A DNA stretch of 34,485 bases from an uncultured Clostridia bacterium (lineage in GTDB: Bacteria > Bacillota > Clostridia > UBA1381): contig CANPXG010000023.1 in assembly GCA_947585795.1 (NCBI GenBank), forward strand, positions 1-34,485, read 5' to 3'. Positions 15,333 through 24,673 of the stretch are shown piece by piece. The translations under genes and the position numbers were made by a program. Position 1 is the first letter of the stretch. Every line of letters starts with the position of its first letter. The notes beneath the pieces are model-generated. The model did no database searches. It worked only from the letters and a program-made list of their open reading frames with translations, and was not told the DNA's origin.

Positions 15333-16679
15333 TTAAATTCTTATGCTTATCCATTTGCCGGCTTTGAAGCGTACGGTGGCGAATATGTACCTTGCAATTT
15401 GGTCGCCGAGTATGCCGAGCCATATACCCGCAAGTCCCCAGCCGAGCGTGTAGCCGCATATGTACGATACGCCGGTACGTATAAGCGTAACGCTTATCGT
15501 TGACGCAACGGCGGTGTAAAGCGTGTCGCCCGCGCCGCGCAGGCAGCCCATGTAAATGACCTGACGTACTTGGAACAGAACGACGAGTATCATTATACGC
15601 ATGATGGTAACGCCTATGGCGACGATGTCGGCTTCCTTGAAGAACAGTCCCATCATGAGCTTCGCGCCGAAGAAGTATATTACCGCAAGTGATACCGAAA
15701 TAATACCGCCTATCATCTGACAGGTACGCCCGAACTCCTTTGCGCGTTCGGGCTTTTTTTCACCGAGGCTCCTGCCGATGAGCGCTACAGCGGCAGTCTG
15801 TAAGCCGTCGCCGAAGGCGAACGACAGACCGAGTATATTCATGCCGACCTGATGCGCAGCCATGGACGCGTTGCCTTGCTTCGCCGCCATTACGGCTGTC
15901 ATCATGAAGCCTACGCGCATGAGTATCTGCTCGAAGAATACGCTGTAGCCGACCTTGATAATTTGACCGAGCGCCTGCAGTGACGGTACGATTTTTTCTT
16001 TTATTATGTACGGTATGCTTACGAAAATGTTATTTTTCATGAGTGACAGTATACTCATTATACACGACACGACGGTGCCGAGAACTGTCGCGAGCGCCGC
16101 GCCCTTGATGCCGAGCGCGGGGAAGCCGCAGTGTCCGTTTATGAGGAAGTAGTTGAAAATTATATTTATCGTGTTCGAGGTAATGTTGGTGCGCATCGTG
16201 ATTTTGGTGTTGCCGGCACCGCGCTGGGCGCTGTTTATGCCCATTTGCACACAGTTGAAAATCATGCCGCCCATTATGATGCGGTAGTACGTGACGGCGC
16301 TGTCGTGAGTTTCGGGCGACGAGCCGCAAAGCGTCATGATCTGCGGCGCGAGCGCGACAAATACTATGCTGAGAACTATGGAAAGTCCTACGATAAGCGC
16401 GAGGGCGGTGATGAGTATGTTGTTCGCGTCATTGCGTTTGTTTTCGCCGAAGCGGCGCGCGACAAGTGCAGAAAGTGATACGTTTATTGCTAAAAATATC
16501 GCAAGTCCCATGAATTTGGGTTGGGTGGTAAGACCGACCGCGGCGACGGCGTTCGCGCCGAGTGAGCTTACCATGAGTGAGTCGACAAGTCCCGCGAGTG
16601 CGACGAAAAATGATTCCACGATCGACGGGATCGCCATATTTAAAGCCGTTTTTACGGTTTTTTTATTGTATTTTTGCAT
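15333..16679 (-). CDS. MATE-family efflux transporter
   Basis: The protein has 448 residues with about twelve hydrophobic helices. The N-terminus ALNMAIPSIVESFFVALAGLVDSLMVSSLGANAVAAVGL is the characteristic MATE first-helix region, repeated in the second half (VGYSVFFEQILMRVGFMMTA). Family members export cationic drugs or metabolites in exchange for Na+ or H+; the substrate here cannot be told. ATG 16679 is preceded by AGAGGCGC on the minus strand, and the gene has its own promoter. Confidence 0.9.
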   Translation of the reverse strand: MQKYNKKTVKTALNMAIPSIVESFFVALAGLVDSLMVSSLGANAVAAVGLTTQPKFMGLAIFLAINVSLSALVARRFGENKRNDANNILITALALIVGLSIVLSIVFVALAPQIMTLCGSSPETHDSAVTYYRIIMGGMIFNCVQMGINSAQRGAGNTKITMRTNITSNTINIIFNYFLINGHCGFPALGIKGAALATVLGTVVSCIMSILSLMKNNIFVSIPYIIKEKIVPSLQALGQIIKVGYSVFFEQILMRVGFMMTAVMAAKQGNASMAAHQVGMNILGLSFAFGDGLQTAAVALIGRSLGEKKPERAKEFGRTCQMIGGIISVSLAVIYFFGAKLMMGLFFKEADIVAIGVTIMRIMILVVLFQVRQVIYMGCLRGAGDTLYTAVASTISVTLIRTGVSYICGYTLGWGLAGIWLGILGDQIARYIFATVRFKAGKWISIRI

Positions 16680-16734
16680 ATGAAAATGCGCCTCTTTTCA
16701 GTCGAATATCGTTGAATTATCACCTTATTGTATT

Positions 16735-16763
16735 ATTCTAACATATTTTTGGCGGTTTAACAA
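16735..16763 (-). promoter_or_regulatory. Candidate promoter of the MATE gene
   Basis: On the minus strand TTGTTA (16758-16763) and TAGAAT (16735-16740) are separated by 17 bp. Confidence 0.6.
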
Positions 16764-16795
16764 CAGAGAAAATAAAAAAAGATAAATAGTATGAT

Positions 16796-16890
16796 GTTCT
16801 TTTTAAAAAAAGAACCAAAAACCCTAAGAGGGGGGATTTCGATTTCCCCCCTCTTAGGAATCACCCCCTTGAAACGACCAGAGGGGGCGT
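16796..16890 (+). repeat. Dispersed hairpin repeat, copy 3
   Basis: Matches the core of copies 1 and 2 from GTTCTTTTT through GACCAGAGGGGG, without the upstream CACATCGGGG extension. Orientation is the same as in the other two. Confidence 0.85.
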
Positions 16891-17340
16891 TGCCCCCTTT
16901 GGATACCCCCGCGGGCGAACACGGTTCGCCCCTACAGACACCTCATCCACCGCTAACGCGGTCCCCCTTCCCCTCAAAGGGGAAGGCTAACGGGCGGATG
17001 ATATCCGCCCCTACTGCCACCTCTCAGTCAGCTACGCTGACAGCTCCCCTCAAGGGGAGCCTTACGGGGTAACAAACGCCGTAGCAAAGGGGGAGGCTTG
17101 CGGGCGGCCAATGACCGCCCCTACGGGGATGGGACGTCGAGGGCGCCGTCCCCTACAAACCTCTCAGTCAGCTACGCTGACAGCTCCCCTAGTAGGGGAG
17201 GCTAACAGCGAAGCAACAAGCGCCGTAGCAAGGGGAGCCTTACGGGGTAACAAACGCCGTAGCAAGGGGAAGGCATGCGGTGGGCGGGAGTTTTGTGATG
17301 GTGTTGTGTTGATTTATTTTGGGGGGTGTGGTAAAATGAG
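16891..17340. repeat. Block of shared intergenic palindromes
   Basis: Gene-free and composed of repeated modules. CTCTCAGTCAGCTACGCTGA followed by CAGCTCCCCT occurs at 17021-17050 and 17161-17190. GGGGAGCCTTACGGGGTAAC followed by AAACGCCGTAGCAA occurs at about 17054 and 17232. Hairpins of the form GGGCGGnn..nnCCGCCCCTAC occur at about 16991 and 17101. Open frames through the block are by-products of this repeat sequence. Confidence 0.65.
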
Positions 17341-17360
17341 GGGAGTTGGGAGATGATCAG

Positions 17361-20300
17361 GTGGAGATATATGATTTGAGGACAGAGGATCTGTATGATC
17401 CGATCGGGATAGACGTTAAAGCGCCCGCGTTTTCGTGGAAGATAAAGTCGGACGCGCGAGGCGCGGCGCAGACCGCGTACCAAGTAGAAGTGCGCCAAGG
17501 CGGCGTTACCGTCTGGGACAGCGGGAAGGTTATCTCAGACAGGTCCTTATACGTTAAATACGGCGGCGAAGAGCTTAAGCCTTCCACAATATACACGTGG
17601 CACGTTACCGTGTGGGACGGTGATGAGAGCGCCGGCGCGGCGGCTCGGTTTGAAACGGGGCTTATGGGCTGTGATCTCTCGGTGTGGGACGGGGCAAAGT
17701 GGATAGGAAGTCCCTTTGAGGACGTGAACACGTTTGACGTTGACGAGTACGCCCTTTCCTGCACGTATGTTTCCGATACGCTCCGCCTCGCGGTGAACGC
17801 GCGTGACCGTGACAATTACGTTTTGTTTGAAATCGGCAAAGAACGCGCCGATGTGTACGAGGTGTCCGACGACGCTTGGGGCGGCGGTGAGCCGTATAAA
17901 AAGAGGCTCGCGTCGTATCGAGTGAAGATGGGTGAAGGGAAACGGCACTGTGTTTTTCTTTACGTGAAAAGGACGCGCGTCACGCTTAAAGCAGACGGTA
18001 TAACGGTGGCGGAGGGTGAAAGTATACTGCCCAATGATACGCCGAAAGCGCCGAGAAAAGCGCGGCTTATGATGATAGGGTTTGACGCGCGCGGTGAAAG
18101 GACGGTCGTGGAGCGTCTTAAAATCGAGAGCGCGTCGGGCGTGATACGCGAGGATGATTTTGAAAACGGAGTTTTTTCAGAGCTTGGCAGGTATGAAAAC
18201 GGCGCGGTCGTAGTTGAGGACGATTTTCCGCTTGTGTGCCCGGTAAGCGGCGTGAACGTCAGGAAAGTTTTCACGTCGGAGGGTAAAGTGAGGTCGGCGA
18301 GGCTGTACGCGGCGGCGCGGGGTATGTATGAGGCGTATGTGAACGGGGAAAAAGTCGGCGAGGATTTTTACAAGCCCGGCTTTACCGATTACAGGCTGCG
18401 CGTTCAGTATCAGACGTTCGACGTTACGGATATTATAAAGGACGGTGTAAATTCCGTGAGCGCCGTGGTGGGTAAAGGTCATTACTCCGGTTTTTGCGGT
18501 TACAGCGGCGCGATGGTTTACGGCAGGGAAAACGCGTTTTTGGCGAAGCTCGTCGTCGTTTACGAAAACGGTGAAAGACTTGTCACGGTGACGGACGGCA
18601 GCTGGCAGTACACGGATAAGGGTGCGCTTATAAGCGGTGATTACTTTGACGGTACGACGTATGACGCGCGTTTTGAGTATGACGCGCGCGATATTAACGA
18701 CGCGCGGTGGGTTAGGTGCGGCGTTAAGGAGCAGGGCGCGGTCACGCCGACAAACGGTTCTCTTTCGGGCGCGGAATTTATATTGAGCGCCGAAAAGGGC
18801 GGCGCGGCGAGGATAGTTAATACGATAAAGGGTAGGTTTATCGGTGAGAGCGCCGACGGACATTTTATATACGATATGGGTGAAAACGTTGTCGGTACGG
18901 CGCGCGTCAGATTTAGCGGCGCGCGGGGCGTGTGCGTAAAAGTACGGTACGGCGAGATGCTTGCGGACGGGAAGGTGTACGTTAAAAATCTGCGCAGCGC
19001 GGCGAATACGGACGTTTACACGCTTCGCGGCAAGGACGATGTGTTTGTGCCGTCGTTTTCGTCGCACGGATTTCGGTACGTTGAGGTAAGCGGGTGCGGT
19101 GAAAAAATCGGGCAAGATGTTATCGTGTCAGTGGAGGCGCTTGTAATTTCAAACGTCCGCGCGGTCACGGGCGGGTTCGAGTGTTCAAATCCGCTTATAA
19201 ACAGGCTGTATAAAAATATTATAAACGGTCAGCGCGGTAATTCGCTGCTCGTGCTTACAGATTGTCCGCAGCGTAACGAGCGTATGGGCTGGACGGGTGA
19301 CGCGCAGGTGTTCGCGCGCACGGGCGCGTACAATATGGATACGAAGGCGTTTACGGAAAAGTGGCTCACAGACCTTATGGACGCGCAGCTTATGTACAAC
19401 AAAAACGGGGCGGTTCCCGATACGGCTCCGCTTGGCGGCGACAACCGTTTTGACGGCTGCGGCGGCTGGGGTGACGCGGCGGTCATAGTGCCGTGGGAAA
19501 TGTACCGCGCGTATGGCGATATACGTATTATAGAAAAGTGCTACGGTATGATGAAAAAGTGGGTGGAGTATCAAAGCGGGGCGGACAGACAAAACTGCGG
19601 AGAGTATCCGTGTAAAGCGTCGGAGCCGTTTTTGCAGCTTAAACAGCGGCGCGGCGATCATCTCGCGTTCGACAAGTCCACGCCGTCCGCGTATGCGGCT
19701 ACGGCGTATGCGGCGCGTTCGGCGGATATTTTGTCGCGCGCGGCGTCGCTGCTCGGTAAAAAGGACGACGAAATTAAGTACCGCAAGCGATTTGAGGACA
19801 TGAAAAGGGCGTTTAACGAGGCTTGGGTGAAGGAGGACGCGTCGGTCGCTTACGTCGGTGAGGATGAGGAGTATTATTCGGAAAGTTCGGCGTTAAAGCC
19901 GAGTCAGACATCGTACGCGCTCGCAATCGATTTTGAGCTTATACCGAAGGATAAAATCAGCGGCGCGGCGCGGTATTTTAAGGACAGCTTAGAGCGTAAC
20001 GCAGGACGGCTGTCGGTCGGATTTTTGGGTATATCGCATCTCGCGCCCGCGCTGTCAAAGGCAGGGCTTGACGCGGCGGCGTTTGATCTGCTTTGTGAGG
20101 AAGGAAATCCGTCGTGGCTGTACAGCGTGAAAAACGGCGCTACGACGGTTTGGGAACGGTGGGACTCGTACATCGCGGAAACGGGAACGTTCGGCGATGA
20201 CGCGATGAATTCGTTCAACCATTACGCGTACGGCTCGATAGGTGAGTGGATAATGGGGCGCGTGCTCGGAATAAAGCCTATCGAGGCGGGGTATAAGAGG

Positions 20301-20513
20301 TTTTTGCTTTCGCCCGTTATCGGCGGCGGACTGAAATACGCGAAGGGCTTTCACGTGTCGCCGTACGGGAAAATAGAGTCGGAGTGGCGCGTCGGTGAGG
20401 ACGGCTCGGTTTGTTACGAGTGCGTCGTGCCGCCTAATACCACGGCGCGTCTTACGCTGCCCTGGGGCGGGGAAAAGGAGCTTTCAAGCGGCAGGTATGA
20501 GTTTAAAAAGTAA
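17361..20513 (+). CDS. GH78 alpha-L-rhamnosidase
   Basis: The protein has 1,050 residues and no signal peptide, so it is probably intracellular. It cleaves terminal alpha-L-rhamnose, for example from rhamnogalacturonan or flavonoid glycosides. In order: an Ig-like N-terminal domain (1-100), an inserted beta-sandwich (about 110-265), the Bac_rhamnosid_N jelly roll (about 290-450, PGFTDYRLRVQYQTFDVT), a second beta domain, then the (alpha/alpha)6 catalytic barrel from about 610 with DCPQRNERMGWTGDAQ (from about 634), GGWGDA (about 702), TTVWERWDSY (about 927) and FNHYAYGSIGEW, and a C-terminal beta domain. GTG 17361 is favoured by GGGAG at 17348; TTG 17346 adds five residues and has no well-spaced ribosome site. 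Confidence 0.9.
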   Translation: MEIYDLRTEDLYDPIGIDVKAPAFSWKIKSDARGAAQTAYQVEVRQGGVTVWDSGKVISDRSLYVKYGGEELKPSTIYTWHVTVWDGDESAGAAARFETGLMGCDLSVWDGAKWIGSPFEDVNTFDVDEYALSCTYVSDTLRLAVNARDRDNYVLFEIGKERADVYEVSDDAWGGGEPYKKRLASYRVKMGEGKRHCVFLYVKRTRVTLKADGITVAEGESILPNDTPKAPRKARLMMIGFDARGERTVVERLKIESASGVIREDDFENGVFSELGRYENGAVVVEDDFPLVCPVSGVNVRKVFTSEGKVRSARLYAAARGMYEAYVNGEKVGEDFYKPGFTDYRLRVQYQTFDVTDIIKDGVNSVSAVVGKGHYSGFCGYSGAMVYGRENAFLAKLVVVYENGERLVTVTDGSWQYTDKGALISGDYFDGTTYDARFEYDARDINDARWVRCGVKEQGAVTPTNGSLSGAEFILSAEKGGAARIVNTIKGRFIGESADGHFIYDMGENVVGTARVRFSGARGVCVKVRYGEMLADGKVYVKNLRSAANTDVYTLRGKDDVFVPSFSSHGFRYVEVSGCGEKIGQDVIVSVEALVISNVRAVTGGFECSNPLINRLYKNIINGQRGNSLLVLTDCPQRNERMGWTGDAQVFARTGAYNMDTKAFTEKWLTDLMDAQLMYNKNGAVPDTAPLGGDNRFDGCGGWGDAAVIVPWEMYRAYGDIRIIEKCYGMMKKWVEYQSGADRQNCGEYPCKASEPFLQLKQRRGDHLAFDKSTPSAYAATAYAARSADILSRAASLLGKKDDEIKYRKRFEDMKRAFNEAWVKEDASVAYVGEDEEYYSESSALKPSQTSYALAIDFELIPKDKISGAARYFKDSLERNAGRLSVGFLGISHLAPALSKAGLDAAAFDLLCEEGNPSWLYSVKNGATTVWERWDSYIAETGTFGDDAMNSFNHYAYGSIGEWIMGRVLGIKPIEAGYKRFLLSPVIGGGLKYAKGFHVSPYGKIESEWRVGEDGSVCYECVVPPNTTARLTLPWGGEKELSSGRYEFKK

Positions 20514-20536
20514 GACGCGGAGAGGCTTTGTCGGGA

Positions 20537-20565
20537 TTGACTTTTTGAGCCGGGCATGATAGAAT
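20537..20565 (+). promoter_or_regulatory. Promoter of the kinase / binding-protein operon
   Basis: TTGACT (20537-20542) and TAGAAT (20560-20565), 17-bp spacer, 60 bp before the kinase start. The sensor pair can therefore be transcribed separately from the rhamnosidase gene. Confidence 0.65.
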
Positions 20566-20624
20566 TAGATAAATTATATGTATAAAAGAGTTATTTTATC
20601 ACTTTAAGGAGCTTGGGCGTATTT

Positions 20625-23183
20625 ATGCGGAAAAAATTCGGGAAGTCGTTATCTTCGTTTTTAATATGCGCGGTAGGCGTTGCTGTCGTTTTGATAGGAA
20701 CGGTCTACTTTAATTTTATTTCCAAGCGTATATACGAGGACAGTACAGACCATTTGGAGGAAATTTACGATCAGGTAAACCGCACGTTCGGCTCGTTTGT
20801 CGAGCGTAATTGGGGACTTTTGGAAAGCTGGGGAAGCTATCTCGAAGCCGCGGGCGACAGCGCCTCGGAGCATGATTTCCTCGCGCGTGAAAAGGAGTAC
20901 TGGGGGTTCTCGGATTTTTATTTTATTTCCTACGGTAAGACGTGCATGACGATAGATAAAACGCTCGGTGATATTGAAACCGGTGAAGCTTGGGACAAGC
21001 TGACGGGCGGTGAGCCCGTTATGGCGGGTGAAACGCTGCCGGACGGACGGGAGGTAACGGTGTTCGCCGCGCCCGTGGAGCGCGGGGAGTACGAAGGGTT
21101 TGCGTATGACGCGATAGCCTTGAGCTACACGAACGAGGATATGGTAAAGTCGCTCAACGCGGACGCGTTCGCGGGTAAGGCGAAGTGCTTCGTCATACAT
21201 GACGACGGAAGCATACTTCTGTCCACGCAGACGGGCGGTAATGTGTTCGATAATTATCTCGCGTATTTAAAGGGCGCGTCCAATCTTGACGAGGGTGAGA
21301 TTCAAGGTATTCAAAACGACTGGCAAAACGGTGAGCGAGGACTTTTGCAGTGTAAGATAGGCGGCGTGAAGTACTGCATACTCTATCAGCCGGTGGGGTA
21401 TCAGGACTACGTGCTTTTGAGCTCGGTGCCGCAGAGCGTCGTCAGCGCGGGATTTTTGTCGGTACAGAAAATCACGATAAACGCGCTTATCGTTATCTTC
21501 CTGCTTATAGGCGCGGCGGCGGTGACGGTAATTATTATACGCGGACGAAGCAAGTCGCGTAAGACGCGGGCGGAGCTTGCGTACCGCGAGCGTATGTTTG
21601 ATGTGCTTTCAAACAGCGTTGACGATATATTTATAATGCTTAACTCGTCATTGTCGGGCGCGGACTATATAAGCCCTAACGTGGAACGGCTTATCGGCGT
21701 TACGGCGGACGCGGTGAAGAAGGATATACGGGCGCTGGAGAGGTGCGCCGTGGTGGAGGGCGCGAGAGCTTCGGCGAAGGAGCTTCGCGAGATCCCGTTT
21801 AACGGGTGCATAAGCCGCGATTATGTGTACACGCATCAAAGCACGGGTGAGCGCAGGTGGTACAGAGTTACGCTGTACCGTATGAATATCAGTGACGATG
21901 AGAAGATCATCGTCGTTATGTCCGACCGTACGGTGGAACGGCAGATGAATAAGCAAATGGAGGACGCGCTGACGGCGGCGCGAAGCGCGAATGAGGCGAA
22001 GAGTAATTTCCTTTCAAATATGTCGCACGATATACGTACGCCGATGAACGCTATCGTGGGCTTTGCGGCGCTTTTGGAGAAGGACGCGGACAACGCGGAC
22101 AAGGCGAGAGAATACGCGCAGAAGATAACGGCTTCGAGCCATCATCTGTTAAGCCTTATTAACGACGTTTTGGATATGAGTAAGATAGAAAGCGGTAAAA
22201 CGTCGCTTAACATAGACAGGTTCACGCTGTCGGAGATAATTGACGAGATAAATATTATACTCGCGCCTCAGGCGAAGGCGAAAAATCAGGAGTTTGTAAT
22301 AAATGTGAAGGGTGATCCGCCCGAGAGTCTGCTCGGTGACAGGTTGAGGCTCAATCAGATACTGCTTAATCTTCTCTCAAACTCTATCAAGTACACGCCG
22401 GAGGGCGGAAGAGTCGAGTTTACCGTGAGTGAAGCGTCAAAGAGCACGCCGCAGTATGCGACGCTCAGATTTGTCGTCAAGGATAACGGTATCGGTATGA
22501 GCGAGGAGTTTCAGAAGAATATATTCGCGCCGTTCAGCCGTGAGGTAAACTCGGTGACGAATAAGATACAGGGTACCGGTTTGGGTATGGCGATAACGAA
22601 AAATCTCGTCGACCTTATGGGCGGTATTATACGCGTGGAGAGCCGTCCGAATGAGGGCAGCACGTTTACGGTCGAGATGCCTCTGGCGCTGCCGCCGAAG
22701 AACGCAAAAGCGTCCGATGAGGCGGTCGGTGACGGTGCGCGTGCCGACGCTAAAGCGGATATAATGAAGGGTAAGCTGTTCCTCGTCGCGGAGGATAACG
22801 AGCTTAACGCCGAAATATTGACAGAGATGCTTTCGGCGGAGGGCGTAAGGTGTGAAACGGCGGTGAACGGTAAGGAAGCCGTGGATATGTTCACGCGTTC
22901 GGCGAAGGGGTACTATGATATGATACTTATGGACGTGCAGATGCCGGTGATGAACGGTTACGAGGCGACGCGGGCGATACGTCAAAGCTCGCATCCCGAG
23001 GCGGCGACGGTACCTATCGCGGCGATGACCGCGAACACGTTCGCCGAGGATGTGCGTGACGCTTTGGAGGCGGGTATGAACGCGCATCTCGCGAAGCCTA
23101 TAGATATGAACGCGGTGAGAGAAGAAGCGGTAAGGCTTCTCAGCGATAAAAACAGCGGTAAAGGAGGAGTGGGCAATGAATAA
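20625..23183 (+). CDS. Hybrid sensor histidine kinase
   Basis: The protein has 852 residues. A membrane helix (about 8-29), an extracytoplasmic Cache-like sensor domain (to about 280) and a second helix (about 285-307) lead to a PAS domain (about 325-445). The HisKA motif NMSHDIRTPMNAIVGF carries the phospho-accepting H468. The ATPase domain shows NLLSNSIKYTPEGG, DNGIGM and GTGLGMAI. A C-terminal receiver (from about 725, LFLVAEDNELNAEIL) has its phospho-acceptor at about D770 in MILMDVQMPVMNGYEA. No DNA-binding domain is present, so the output partner is elsewhere. ATG 20625 is used; TTG 20613 is too close to AAGGAG. Its stop overlaps the start of the binding-protein gene by 8 bp. Confidence 0.9.
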   Translation: MRKKFGKSLSSFLICAVGVAVVLIGTVYFNFISKRIYEDSTDHLEEIYDQVNRTFGSFVERNWGLLESWGSYLEAAGDSASEHDFLAREKEYWGFSDFYFISYGKTCMTIDKTLGDIETGEAWDKLTGGEPVMAGETLPDGREVTVFAAPVERGEYEGFAYDAIALSYTNEDMVKSLNADAFAGKAKCFVIHDDGSILLSTQTGGNVFDNYLAYLKGASNLDEGEIQGIQNDWQNGERGLLQCKIGGVKYCILYQPVGYQDYVLLSSVPQSVVSAGFLSVQKITINALIVIFLLIGAAAVTVIIIRGRSKSRKTRAELAYRERMFDVLSNSVDDIFIMLNSSLSGADYISPNVERLIGVTADAVKKDIRALERCAVVEGARASAKELREIPFNGCISRDYVYTHQSTGERRWYRVTLYRMNISDDEKIIVVMSDRTVERQMNKQMEDALTAARSANEAKSNFLSNMSHDIRTPMNAIVGFAALLEKDADNADKAREYAQKITASSHHLLSLINDVLDMSKIESGKTSLNIDRFTLSEIIDEINIILAPQAKAKNQEFVINVKGDPPESLLGDRLRLNQILLNLLSNSIKYTPEGGRVEFTVSEASKSTPQYATLRFVVKDNGIGMSEEFQKNIFAPFSREVNSVTNKIQGTGLGMAITKNLVDLMGGIIRVESRPNEGSTFTVEMPLALPPKNAKASDEAVGDGARADAKADIMKGKLFLVAEDNELNAEILTEMLSAEGVRCETAVNGKEAVDMFTRSAKGYYDMILMDVQMPVMNGYEATRAIRQSSHPEAATVPIAAMTANTFAEDVRDALEAGMNAHLAKPIDMNAVREEAVRLLSDKNSGKGGVGNE

Positions 23184-24462
23184 ACGTCAAATCGGAAGGC
23201 GTGTCTGCGCGGTTATTTTGGCTGCCGCCGCGGCTTTGTCCGTTACGGCGTGCGCGACGCGTGAGAGCGCGGGCGGCGTGACGCTCACTGTTATGGGTAA
23301 GGCGACCGACCTGCAGAAAAAGTATATGAAAAGTATTTTTGAGCAGTATGAGAGTAAGACGGGGAACAAGCTCAATATTATCGCTTATGAGGATATGGAT
23401 TTTGAGAAAGCGGCGTATGAGCAGTTTGACAGCAGTAAAGCGCCGGATATATTTATGCACTTCAACAACTCCGATTTAAACCGTTTCGATGTTTCCGATA
23501 ATTTTTATTATCTTAACGGTGAGGAGTGGGTAAGTGACTTGACGGACGGTGCGGCGGCGTACTGTACGGACGGTGACGGTAATCTTTTAGGTCTGCCGTT
23601 TTGGGAAAACTCTGTTTCGGGCTGTTACTATAATAAGACCGTTCTTGACAGTTTGGGTTTAAAGCCCGCGTCAACGCAGGCGGAGTTCGACGTTCTGTGT
23701 CAGGCGCTCGCGGATGCGGGGTACACACCGATATGTTGGCCCGCCGGAGGCTGTTCGTGGATGATGCAGTTCGGGCTTGATCCCATTTTCGCGGATGATC
23801 CGGAGCTGTTGGAGAAAATCAACAGGAATGAGATTTCGTATTCCGATATACCCGAGGTCACGGATATGACGCGGTGGATCGCGGAGGCAGCCGATAAGGG
23901 CTGGTTCGGGCAGCGTTATCTTGAAACGGGTTGGGCGGATATAAGTCCCGCGATCGGTTCGGGCGACGCCGTTATGACGTTTATATGGGACACGTGGTTC
24001 GATACCGATTTTGAGGAGGGGAACAAGTACTCCGCGGATGATTTCGCGCTGATGCCCGTATTTTTGAACACGGCTCCCGCCGGTACGTATGAGGGCGGTA
24101 ATCTCAATATGATGATGGTGAACAAGAACGGTAAACACGTCGAGGAGGCGCTTGATTTTCTGTCGTTCTGCGCGTCGGAGGAAAATTACAATAAGGCGTT
24201 TGACGGTATTTCGACGGTGAATTGTTTTAAGGGACAGACGACGAATATACAGTCGAAGATGGTTACGGACGCAGCAGCGTCGGTGGCGGAGAAGGAGAGA
24301 GTGTCAACGGCTTCGTCGAGGATAGTCGGATACAGCGCCGAAGATGTGGCGATGGCTTTTGATGATATGTTCCGTAAAAAGACGGACGTTGCCGGATGTG
24401 TAAGGCTTATGGATAATTACCGCGTATCGGAAGCCGAAATCCAGGGCGCGGAGTGGTTTTAA
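23176..24462 (+). CDS. Lipoprotein extracellular solute-binding protein (sugar type)
   Basis: The protein has 428 residues. A lipoprotein signal peptide ends in LSVTAC, with the lipidated Cys at 26. The mature part has the family-1 solute-binding layout: VMGKATDLQKKYMKSIFEQYESKTG, FEKAAYEQFDSSKAPDIFMHF, GLPFWENSVSGCYYNKTVL, then VMTFIWDTWF and a C-terminal helical lobe. Ligand is probably a sugar or oligosaccharide. AAAGGAGGAGTGGGC lies at the end of the kinase gene and ATG 23176 overlaps its stop, so the two are translationally coupled. No ABC permease gene is adjacent, which supports a role in presenting ligand to the kinase rather than in uptake. Confidence 0.85.
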   Translation: MNKRQIGRRVCAVILAAAAALSVTACATRESAGGVTLTVMGKATDLQKKYMKSIFEQYESKTGNKLNIIAYEDMDFEKAAYEQFDSSKAPDIFMHFNNSDLNRFDVSDNFYYLNGEEWVSDLTDGAAAYCTDGDGNLLGLPFWENSVSGCYYNKTVLDSLGLKPASTQAEFDVLCQALADAGYTPICWPAGGCSWMMQFGLDPIFADDPELLEKINRNEISYSDIPEVTDMTRWIAEAADKGWFGQRYLETGWADISPAIGSGDAVMTFIWDTWFDTDFEEGNKYSADDFALMPVFLNTAPAGTYEGGNLNMMMVNKNGKHVEEALDFLSFCASEENYNKAFDGISTVNCFKGQTTNIQSKMVTDAAASVAEKERVSTASSRIVGYSAEDVAMAFDDMFRKKTDVAGCVRLMDNYRVSEAEIQGAEWF

Positions 24463-24490
24463 TGCCGCGTAAATATGGAAGTTGGAAATA

Positions 24491-24517
24491 AAAAAACAGC
24501 CCGAAAGGGCTGTTTTT
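24491..24517 (-). terminator. Original terminator of the tRNA-Leu gene (bidirectional)
   Basis: AACAGCCC GAAA GGGCTGTT with A/T flanks on both sides. It lies directly beyond the displaced tRNA 3' end at the left element boundary, so before integration it probably ended the tRNA transcript on the minus strand and the binding-protein transcript on the plus strand. Confidence 0.8.
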
Positions 24518-24518
24518 C

Positions 24519-24579
24519 GTTGGTGCCGACGGCGGGAATCGAACCCGCACGGGATTGCTCCCACGGGATTTTGAGTCCG
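24519..24579 (-). tRNA. Displaced tRNA-Leu 3' fragment (att core, left)
   Basis: These 61 bp are identical to 27507-27567: 3' end with CCA, T arm, variable arm and the anticodon loop. The 5' half of the tRNA is missing; the sequence diverges exactly after gagtccg. It is a remnant left by site-specific integration and cannot yield a tRNA. Confidence 0.9.
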
Positions 24580-24673
24580 TGGCGTGTGGGGCAGAAAAAA
24601 TTTAGTTGATTTATCCCCGCAAACGTAGGTTTTATCCCCGTTTTTGGTGGCGGTGGCGGCGGATTAGGTGGTG

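Noticed and set aside
16791..17356. Plus-strand ORFs before the rhamnosidase gene
   Set aside because: They are translations of the dispersed repeats (the same peptide appears at 6029) and have no independent coding signal.
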